From Lampris incognitus (lineage: Eukaryota > Chordata > Actinopteri > Lampriformes > Lampridae): 64,000 bases of DNA. Position 1 is the first letter of the stretch. Every line of letters begins with the position of its first letter. Of this stretch, positions 55,432 to 64,000 are shown one piece after another. The notes below the pieces were generated by a model that saw nothing but the letters and a program-made list of their open reading frames with translations, was not told the DNA's origin and searched no databases. The stretch covers positions 103,393,584-103,457,583 of the forward strand of contig NC_079212.1 of the NCBI RefSeq assembly GCF_029633865.1, given 5' to 3'. The position numbers were made by a program, and so were the translations under genes.

Positions 55432-58400
55432 TTATAAAGGTCTCTTAAATATGGTTTGTGGATGAATGGTTATGGTTACTTTACATGTCAGATACCTCCT
55501 CAGATAACTCCTGAGCTTCTTGTCACGTAAGCCATAGATAATTGGACTAATGGATCTTGGTAGAATGTGTATAATGATGTAGCAAGCAAAGAGGGAGTCC
55601 ACATAATTTTCTGGTGACCATTTCTTCAAAGCTGGTTTTAACATGGGGCCTACATATGTAGTCATACACAACAGCATTTGAAATCCATGGAGAAGGATAG
55701 TATTCCTGGCCTTTTTAGCATCCTTGTTAGCTGCCCTGGCAGTGAATAGGATCCTGAAATATGTATAGAATAGGATGAACCAAACTATGACCAGAAACAC
55801 GACATAGCAGGCATTGTTCTTCTTGGTGAGATGGGGACTAGGAAACACATTGTGCCGTAGACAGAAGACCTTGGAGTGAAAAAACTCCCGAGGTTCAATA
55901 GCCAGGGTGACGAAGAGATCAGGCAGTACAGAGGTCATGGAAGTCACCCAGATCAAAACAATAAGCAGGTACGTTCTTTTGACCGTACAGATCTGGGTGC
56001 AGCGGAGAGGGAGACAGATGGCAATGTAGCACTCCACTGCCATGCAAGCCAGATTCAACGGGGTGTTTTCGGTGGTGAAAAGAGTGAAGAGAATGATGAT
56101 GCAACAGACGGACACATGGAGGGTGTACAGGGTGTAACTGATGATGAAAAGGAAGACTGTTAGCATCAGCTGGATCATATCGTTGATCACCAGGTGGATG
56201 AACAGGATATAGCGAGGGTTCATGTTGAAGACCTGGAGGAAAGAAAGGAAAGGGAGAAGAGACAAGGGCTAGAAGGAGAGCTTGAATGACTAAATGAAAA
56301 ATATTTAAGGGTGGATGGAGAATACAGCATAGATGGAAGAAGCTTGATAAAGTGTGAGGAAGAGAAGGGTTTCTTAAAGGAATGATTATTACTGAAAATG
56401 TACTTTCGGATATACTTTTTTCAAACCCCTTTAACCAACTTTGTAGATACATATTTATAAGTGCCATGTAAAGTATGGCTTAGATTTTTTTTTACATTTT
56501 TTTTTATGTAGCACCTTTCCATATCTCAAGGTGGCTTAACAATAATAAGTATCAATGTAACACAAACAGCAACAATCAGACATATTCAGAATATGGTGAG
56601 ATAGAACAAGAGAGGCAACACTGTAAGAAGAGATGGGTCTTTAAATTAGATTTCAAAGATAAATTGGGGCAATCTCACAGATGCTTTGTGGAAGTGAATG
56701 ACAAAGTTTTAGGAGCCATGAAACTGAGAGCCCTGCCACCCATAGAAGACAATCTGAATGTGGGGATGGAGAGTAAACCAGCACTGGAGGACCCTGCTGT
56801 ACTGGAAGGAACCTATGGATGAAAAAGTTCAGACAAATACTGTGGGGCAAGACTATGGAGGGCTTTTTAGGTCAGGAGAAGAGTTTGTAATAAATACAGG
56901 ATGAAACTGGTAATCAGTGGAGTGAAGTAAGGATGACGGTGAAGAAAGCTGAGGGTTTGGTGTGTCGTCTCCTCCTCCCTCTGCAATGGCCCATCTACTA
57001 GGCACTGGCCCCTGATCCCCATCATCACCTGCACTATTCCCATTCACAAGGAGCAATATTGTTTCCTTTATAGATTCCTGGTTTTCAATTTGTCATTGAT
57101 TTCATGATACTTCTTCCCATGTGTCGAGACTTTACCTCCCTTTTATGGTTCTGTCTATACTCCATTTATCCTAGCTTGGCTATCTTTATGCCAACAAGTA
57201 AATAACTCTGTTACATTCCTGGTTATGACTATTGCCTCTCCCTTGCTTTTGGTTCGATTAAAACTTTCATTAAACCACATCTGAATTTACATCCAGTGTC
57301 ATGGAGGATTATTTACACAATTTTACCATTGACTGAACAAGAACATTAAGTCGGGAAAGGTCATCGGTTTCCTTCTATATAATTAAAAAAGACCTTTGTT
57401 TTACAGCTGAAGCTGGTGAATCACTGTCATTTCCCCCAGGCACTTGCTACAATACATGTTTGAATCGATGCAGTGAAAAGCCCTGAAGTTGCTGACATTT
57501 TCAAACATGCATGTAGTTACTATGAAAATGATGGAAATGCAATTTCATTGCCTATGAGAGGCTCTCTAAATGACTGGGACATCCTAACATGGAGTAACAA
57601 GTATTATGTAAATAATTATTTCTAAAGTGCATCTAAAAGTACTTAAGAAATCTAGTGGCATTCACCGATTATTTTTCTTCAAGATTTGTTCATTTGTCAG
57701 ATCAAAATTTAAGAGTGGTGTAGATGTCTAGCATATGAATGAACACAAATAGCCCAGTTCCTCAGCTGTTTCTTTTGAGGAGTACAGGTGCTGTTTTGTG
57801 CAGGTACAAATGGGGGAAAATTGATAAAATGCACCTATCAAATACAGGTAGAAGTTAACATACTGCACTTTTGAAAAAATGTCCCCCATTAGACAGTGAC
57901 AAGATTCAGAATTGGCACTCTTTATATTATCTTTTTGATGTATTAACTATGCTTGAATTTATTCAAATTGGAGTCATACATTTGACTTTCATGTTAGAAC
58001 AATTTTGAGCTGTTTAGGGCATTTTGTGAATGCGACAGTGATTTCTTTTATGGGCTTCTTGTAAGAAGAACATTAAAGTTGCTGTAGGCAACTTTTTTTT
58101 AACACAATTTTGTTATATTTGTTGAAATTCCCATATATATGCATAGATAAGACGATATGAATTTTGTCAGGCAAACTCATGCACACATGAAACTGGTATG
58201 GAGGGAGGCATTACAGAGGAGAAGTAAGAAGCAGAGCGGGGGGGCATTTTTTTTAGGGATGCACGGCCTTGTACTAGTAACCAGTCTAGCCTCACAACGT
58301 TTCCTTCCCTTGAGTGCCTAACTCTCTTGCCAGCTGTTATCATTCCTGATTTGATAATGGAAACAACAAGAATGGAACAGGCAAACCTGGTGTTTACGGA

Positions 58401-58536
58401 AGGTGTGAATGAGGCTTGCACTGATGAAATTGATGGAGATGCCGATAGCCACGACGATTACATTCTTGGTCACAGCTATGGTGTAGGAGTCCCGATAGTT
58501 CACAACCACAGTTTCATTAGTGGATGACATGTTCAT
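55432..58536 (-). CDS. OR4: odorant receptor 131-2-like, seven-TM GPCR, duplicate of OR3
   Basis: Coding exons are 58536-58387 (50 codons) and 56232-55432 (266 codons plus stop), 316 aa. The 2,154-bp intron has GTTTGC and CCTCCAG ends in phase 0 after FRKHQ. The start is the first ATG after an acceptor at 58563. Exon one begins [20 protein letters not shown]. Exon two has [51 protein letters not shown] and [19 protein letters not shown]. The C-terminal 30 residues are identical to OR3. Changes gather at TM2-TM3 (around SVCCIIILFTLF) and in the loop after TM6 (GPMLKPALKKW), where ligand contact is plausible. The frame is intact; function as in OR3. Confidence 0.92.
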
Positions 58537-59124
58537 CTTTTGGTGACTCAATGTATTAAAGTCTACAGTAAAACAAGAAAAAGAAGGGTTTTTTTCCCAA
58601 TAAATATTGAAATAAGCATGAAACAAAATATTCAAAATAAATGCAACCATATAGTTAGTTTTGGCATTTTGACCGTTTAGGCATCTTATCTGAATCATCT
58701 ACTTTACAATTTTTTTAAAAAAACGCAGTGTTTTCATTCTAAATTTGAAAAAAAAATCCCATCCAACATATCTAAACTCAACAAAATTTTTTTAAAATGT
58801 TCTCATTGCAAAAAAACACAAAAAAACCAAGAGCTCAGCAACAAATGTTAATAGAATTACTGTCGTGTTGGGATAATCAGCATGTGCACCACCAATTAAG
58901 ACTATACAAACAGCCACTGCACACCTAGGCAAGGAAACTCAAAGAACAATATACAATACCAGTCAAATCAGGACAATATTTAAAACTATGATAAAATAAT
59001 TAATGTTTACTCTTTAAAAAGCCATTTTGCACTACAATCACTGCAGTGCTGCTGTCAGATACACTCTGATGTACTTTGTATAGCAATATTGACGATGCAT
59101 AAAATGCAGACAGTTGATACTTAC

Positions 59125-59195
59125 TTTGCAACAGCAATTAGATCAAGATGTTGATATGACCTGCCTGCAGATTTGAAGGCACGGCTCTATATGTA
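59125..59195 (-). promoter_or_regulatory. OR4 promoter and leader exon
   Basis: Same layout as OR3: weak TATA-like TACATATAGAG (59195-59185), leader exon ending GTTGCAAA at 59125, GTAAGTATC donor and an acceptor at 58563. The leader intron is 562 bp, against 1,389 bp in OR3. Confidence 0.6.
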
Positions 59196-59339
59196 CACAG
59201 GAGGACCATTACTAATTAACAGGAGGGATGTGTTGTATTGATGTGCGCATGCATGCATATTGTCAGACAATGCATGTTTCTGTTTGTGTCTGTTAATGTT
59301 GATTAACTTCTCAATGAAGTGCAAATTAAAGATTAACTA

Positions 59340-59524
59340 GAAAAATTATTTTCCATAGAAAAAGCGTGTGAATGCTGAGCTGCTGAAAGAAATCGCGAAA
59401 GCATTGTTGAAAATGGATAAATAGGAAAAGTCAGAAAGTCACTAGCCTACCTGAAATACCTGGAAACTGAAATGTGAAATGGCTGAATATTTTAAAAGTT
59501 TTAAAGGAGTAGTGATGAAGAGGA
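59340..59524. other. Spacer next to the duplication, no gene
   Basis: Degenerate sequence related to the repeats at 60000-60550 (TGAAATGTGAAATGGCTGAA). No coding sequence. Confidence 0.4.
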
Positions 59525-59870
59525 AGGTAGGAAGGAGGGTAAGAAGGTTATAGGAAGGTAGAATAGTAGGGAGGTTGTAGGAAGGAAGGAAGGAAGGAAG
59601 GAAGGTAGGAAGGTTGTAGGAAGGAAGACAAGGATGTAAGAAGGAAGGTAGGAAGCAGGGTAGGAAGGTAAAAAGGTTGTAGGAAGGATGGTAGGAAGCA
59701 AGGTAGGAAGGTTGCAGGAAGGAAGGAAGGAAGGTAGGAAGATTGTAGGAAGGTAGGAAGGCAGGAAGGTTGTGGGAAGGAAGGTAGGAAGGAAGGTAAG
59801 AAGGTTGTAGGAAGGAAGGTAGTAAGGTTGTAGGAAGGAAGGTAGGAAGGTTGAAGAGGGAGGAAGAGCA
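59525..59870. repeat. GGAAGGAAGGTAGGAAGGTTGTA minisatellite
   Basis: About 345 bp of (GGAA)n, GGTA and GGTTGTA blocks with irregular period of about 20-50 bp. On the minus strand it yields long Pro/Ser/Leu-rich open frames that are only repeat translations. Confidence 0.92.
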
Positions 59871-59999
59871 GTTAAGAAGTGGCAGAAGCTGATCAAATCT
59901 ACCAGGTGTTGAGAGTTGACAGTAATTAGGCTGGCAGTCGAGTTTCAAATTGACATGTGATGTCACAATAGGACTGAACATTCTAACAGGCAAAGTATA

Positions 60000-60550
60000 T
60001 GGCGGAATTGCTAAATGTTAGAGCTGAATTGTTCAAAAACTAAAATATTTTTTAAATCTGAATAGGATTCTGAAAGAGCTGAATGTCCTGAACTGTTTAA
60101 ACTTTAAATGGGGTTTCTAGCTCAAAAAACGAAGGAGGAGATACAGTTCAAATGTGATGAGGGTTTCAACCTTTCCCCATAGACTTCCATTGTTTTGAAA
60201 AAGTAGAAAAAGCTTAATATGTCTAAAAGTATAAAAGATTTTTAAAAAACCGAAATGTGAGCCTTAATGGGCTTAAAGAGATGAACATTTTGATACCTGA
60301 ATGGTTTCCGTGGCTAAAAGTACGGAGGAGTAAAAGAGGTGGCAAGGTTGCAAAAGTCCCCCTTTGACTCCCATTCAAAAAATGGCTGAAAAATGTTGAA
60401 TATTTCAAAAAGTTCAAAAGGTATGAAAAATCTGAAAGGGGAGCAACAATGTCCTTAACGAGTTGAACATGTTGATAGTTGAATGGTTTCAGTAGCTGGG
60501 ATGAGAACTACAGTGCCCAGCATGCTGTGTACGTAAGAGGAGGGGCACGC
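60000..60550. repeat. Degenerate tandem repeat, unit about 150-180 bp
   Basis: The motifs GAACATTTTGATACCTGAAT and GAACATGTTGATAGTTGAAT, each followed by GGTTTC then CGTGGCT or AGTAGCT, recur at about 60283 and 60466. A looser copy starts near 60080 (GAATGTCCTGAACTG). CCCATTCAAAAA/CTTCCATTGTTTTG blocks separate them. No coding sequence. Confidence 0.6.
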
Positions 60551-61019
60551 AACCAGCGATTAAAGTGGGCTCCCCGGATCCCGACACCGGCACTTCCCCT
60601 CCTCCCCCAAGTCAACCGGAGCTGAGATCCGGCACTCTGTAGACAGGAGTAATTTCAACCTTTTTGTCACAGTAAAATTTAAAACAAAAAACATGATGCA
60701 GCCAATTCACAAGCATTACAAAATAAATCGCAAATAAAGTCGTTTTTCTATTTTTATACTACTTTACTTTTTCTAAAAGTTTGAATGATATCGCGTCCTC
60801 ACGTGACCCGCACCTGCCTGCTGTCTGGCTTCACCAGACTTGACATCAAAAGAGACTGGCTTCGCACTCACGGGTCAGGGTCAGTTCACCGCACCAGGCA
60901 GACAAGACTCGAGAGAGCGTCAACCTGCTACCTGCACTATTATCTTGGATTGGGGGGCATAAAGAGTGAGTATCTTCAGTGTATTTCCAATAGTATTTCC
61001 AAAAGTTTTGTCTAGCTCT
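60551..61019. other. GC-richer spacer, no gene
   Basis: No credible coding frame. Part of it may be the 5' LTR of the gypsy element that follows; I could not fix an LTR start. Confidence 0.35.
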
Positions 61020-61350
61020 GCTGTGGTTTTCATTCAAGCAACTAACGTTAGCGAACGTAACGTTAGCTAGCTAGCTAACTAGCTATCTTCCACCCGGTAA
61101 CGTTGCTAGCTAGTTGCTGACGTTGCTGGCTAGTTGTTTGAATGCTGCTAGGCAAGCTAACTATCGGTAGCGTCCTGTAACGTTACCGCTAGCTAGCTAG
61201 TTATGTTTGTCCAACCTTAGCTCTGGCCATGCAATATTTTCATTCAAATAACTAACTAGCTAGCAAACGTTAGCTACCGGTAGCTATTATTAGCTAACAA
61301 TGCTAACGTCGGGACTACTGGACCAGTGGTTAGCTAGCCTAACGTTAGCT
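61020..61350. repeat. AACGTTAGCTAGCTA palindrome-rich tract
   Basis: AACGTTAGC, GCTAGCTAGC and CTAGCTAGTT are repeated many times in both orientations over ~330 bp (for example AACGTTAGCTAGCTAGCTA at 61059). The words AACGTT and GCTAGC are themselves palindromes. It lies just upstream of the gypsy element start. Confidence 0.85.
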
Positions 61351-61442
61351 AGCTACCTATCACTCCCGCACTTTTGCCCACCTCTCTAATACAGAGATCC
61401 CCCATTTACCAAATCCCACTTTAACCTCTGCACGCAACCATA

Positions 61443-64000
61443 TGTTTTAGCGCGGTTCTGTACTGGGGCATTCTGGGGATTGTCCGGGTCGGGGACTGGA
61501 AGCAGATGGCTGAATAAAGCACGTTATTAATCGCGACTCCCTTGCCTGTCGTTTATGCACATGACATGGTGTCAGAAGATCTTCGAATCCATTTACCTCA
61601 ATAATCGGGAACGGAGTTGGTCCGAGGAATGGCAAAATGTAATCCCCCCCGAGGCATTTGATTTCACGCAACCGGCGGCATGGCCGATTTGGATTCAGAG
61701 GTTTTCCCGGTTTCGACTAGCAACCAAGCTAAATGCGGAGGACGGTGAGATCCAAGTCAATTCCTTGATATACGCAATGGGGAAAGATGCAGAAGCTATT
61801 TTTAATTCATTTACGTTCGAAGAGGCTTCTCACGCTAACGATTATGACAGGGTGGTCAGTAAATTCAACGAGCATTTCGTACCACGGAGAAATGTAATCC
61901 ACGAACGTGCATGTTTTCACCAGCGCTCGCAGAGAGCTGGAGAGACTGTCGAGGCCTTTGTGAGGAGGAGTTTATATGATTTGGCAGAACACTGCGAGTT
62001 CGGGGCATTAAAGGAAGAGCAAATTCGTGATAGAGTTGTGATCGGAGTTGCTGACCGAGACGTGTCACAGAAGTTGCAGATGGAAGATGAGCTCACGCTA
62101 GGAAAAGCGGTGCAAATGGCCCGTCAGTTCGAACTGGTCAAACAGGAAAATGCGGAAGGAGTTACAGCTGAACTGAATGCAGTTAGCAAAGCACAGGGCG
62201 CCAATACCAACCGCGACCGCAGTAACGCTAGCAACCACTACAATAAGGGCAACGGAAACGCACAGCGGCCCAAAACAGCCTGCCCCCGATGTAATCGCGT
62301 GCACGGGCAGCAGCAGGAATGCCCTGCACGCAACAGGCGTTGCAGGAAATGCGACAAGTTGGGACATTTTGCTGCCGTATGCAAAACCAGAGACGTGAGG
62401 GAGGTCGTTTACCAGGATGATGCGTATGAAGGCGAAGCGGAAAGTGAAAGCCGCCCCTACTTCCTCAGTTGCATAGAGGGGATGGATTTTGAGAAAAAGT
62501 GGCAAGTGGAGTTACCGATCTGGGGCAAGTTGGTTAATTTTAAAATCGATACGGGGGCGGACATCACTACCATGTCACAGACTGCATATAGGTCACTGCC
62601 TGAACGGCCACCGCTGGTTAAAACATCAATCGACCTGAGAAGCCCAGGGGTAGCACTGCAGTGTGCGGGGAAATTTGTGGCGTGCACGGAGAGACGGGAG
62701 AAGATGCACAAAATTGGGATTTTTTTGATAAAAGGGCCAAATGCCAACAATCTATTGAGTCGCAGAGCTGCGTGTGAAATGGGCCTAGTTTTTAGAACAG
62801 ATCAGGTTAGCGAAGATGTTTTCGGGGACATTGGATTGCTTAATTGTGAACCTGTCATGATTGAGCTTAAGCCGAATATACAGCCTTATGCCCTCAGCAC
62901 GCCACGCAGGGTCCCTTTCCCTCTCATGCCAAAAGTGGACGACGAGCTGCAACGCATGCAGTCCTTGGGGATCATCACAGAAGTGACCGAGCCCACAGAG
63001 TGGTGCGCACCCATGGTGCCCGTAGTCAAAAAGAATGGCAAGATACGGATCTGTGTGGACCTAAAGCGGTTAAACCAGGCTGTTAAGTGCGAGCGGTTTA
63101 TGCTTCCCACGCTGGAGGACATTATGCCGAAGTTAGCAGGGGCAGGGGTTTTTACAACGCTAGACGCATCGTCTGGCTTCTGGCAAATTCCGCTAGATCC
63201 CAGATGTGTAAAACTAACCATTTTCATTACTCCCAGAGGCCGGTTCTGTTTCCAGCGGCTCCCGTTCGGCATCACATCGGCACCGGAGATCTTCCAGAGG
63301 GAAATGTGCATTCTGCTGAGAGACCACAGGGGCACGGTCGTCGTCATGGATGACATACTCGTGTACGGCAAGGACCAGGATGAGCACGATAGAAACTTGG
63401 AGGCAGTACTGCAGACAATCAAAACATCGGGGCTGAAGCTCAACCGGGAGAAATGCCGCTTCAGCAGGAGTGAGTTGCAATATTTCGGGCACATCATCAG
63501 CAAAGACGGCGTCAAACCAGATCCAGGCAAGGTGAAGGCCATCTCAGACATGCAGAGCCCCGAGAATGTCCCTCAGGTGAGACAGTGGCTGGGTATGGTA
63601 AATTATCTGGGGAGGTTTCTACCCGAACTGTCATCAGTGCTACACCCGGTGAGTGAGCTGCTGAAGAAAGACGCAGAGTGGCAGTGGGGGGAGCCCCAAC
63701 AGCAAGCCTTCACCAAGGTAAAAGCAATGTTGTCTTCCACTCCTGCCCTGGCATACTATGATGTAGCAAGGCCCACCATTGTGAGCGCAGACGCTAGTAG
63801 TTACGGGCTGGGGGCAGCACTGTTGCAGGTTCAGGGGGACAAAGTTCAGCCTGTTGCCTTCTGCTCCAGAACTCCCACAGATACAGAGAAGAGATACTCT
63901 CAGTTAGAGAAGGAATGCCTTGCAGGGGTGTGGGCCTGTGAGCGGTTTTCCCGTTATCTGTTAGGCTTAGCTGAGTTTAGCTTACAGACAGACCACAAGC
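61443..64000 (+). mobile_element. Ty3/gypsy LTR retroelement, 5' part, looks whole within the window
   Basis: The 5' LTR appears to end GCACATGACA at 61566 and is followed by TGGTGTCAGAAG, the form of a primer-binding site; its start is not settled. A single gag-pol frame follows to the window end. Parts: gag about 61600-62200, two CCHC-type motifs about 62280-62390, protease about 62535-62590 (IDTGAD), reverse transcriptase about 62930-63500 ([10 protein letters not shown] box), and an RNase H start about 63740-64000. No break is visible in the part seen; the integrase and 3' LTR would lie beyond the window. It resembles the Mag-like branch. It appears the youngest LTR element here. Confidence 0.88.

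Larger units (their letters stand above)
54472..59339. repeat. Segmental duplication, copy B (contains OR4)
   Basis: Colinear with 36650-43552. It lacks the Tc1-like insertion and about 0.88 kb of the leader intron. Homology starts near ATGTTAAAGTTCTCAT (54482) and stops at GATTAACTAG (59340). Confidence 0.93.

Noticed and set aside
55919-56467. Minus-strand 182-aa frame overlapping OR4
   Set aside because: Alternative-frame reading across the OR4 exon-intron border; the receptor frame explains conservation with OR3.
59442-59993. Minus-strand 183-aa frame rich in Leu/Pro/Ser (FLPSFLPTTFLPSYLP-like)
   Set aside because: It is the translation of the GGAAGG minisatellite and has no domain or start context.

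Overview
The window looks like teleost fish DNA. It carries four odorant receptor genes of the teleost or131 type and a dense, diverse load of fish-type transposable elements: Tc1, P, Academ-like and THAP/DDE_Tnp_4 DNA transposons; L1, L2, RTE and restriction-endonuclease LINEs; tRNA-derived SINEs; and Ty3/gypsy retroelements. No prokaryotic features are present. The only host genes I can support are the four receptors, all on the minus strand; nearly everything else is mobile-element DNA. A 200-base run of N at 51558-51757 marks an assembly gap.

Layout. 1-4791: an RTE LINE tip, then a Ty3/gypsy element with its 3' LTR. 4792-17340: an old LTR element interrupted by a P-type transposon (5425-11197, 8-bp target duplication) and, next to it, a nearly full-length L1 (11217-16104, 14-bp target duplication). 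17341-21000: receptor OR1. 21900-31400: a graveyard of gypsy, L2, REL-LINE, L1-like and RTE fragments with SINEs inside them. 32949-34890: receptor OR2. 35369-35850: a ~196-bp tandem repeat. 36650-43552: segmental-duplication copy A with receptor OR3, whose coding intron holds a DD36E Tc1-like transposon. 43936-52830: SINE, a THAP exon, a gypsy scrap, a ~5-kb Academ-like element with FEN/XPG-like nuclease motifs, the gap, and a DDE_Tnp_4 transposase. 52890-54440: LINE pieces and an L1 ORF1 remnant. 54472-59339: duplication copy B with receptor OR4, without the Tc1 insertion. 59340-61440: minisatellite and degenerate repeats. 61443-64000: the 5' part of a Ty3/gypsy element that looks whole as far as the window shows.

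The four receptors share one architecture: TATA-like box, tiny non-coding leader exon, an exon of 50-51 codons carrying the N-terminus and TM1, and a 266-272-codon exon for TM2-TM7. The coding intron falls in phase 0 right after a conserved Gln. OR1/OR2 form one related pair and OR3/OR4 a younger pair, so this is a small tandem receptor cluster expanding by duplication and padded with transposons. All coordinates, splice sites and family calls come from reading the sequence by eye; no database search was run.
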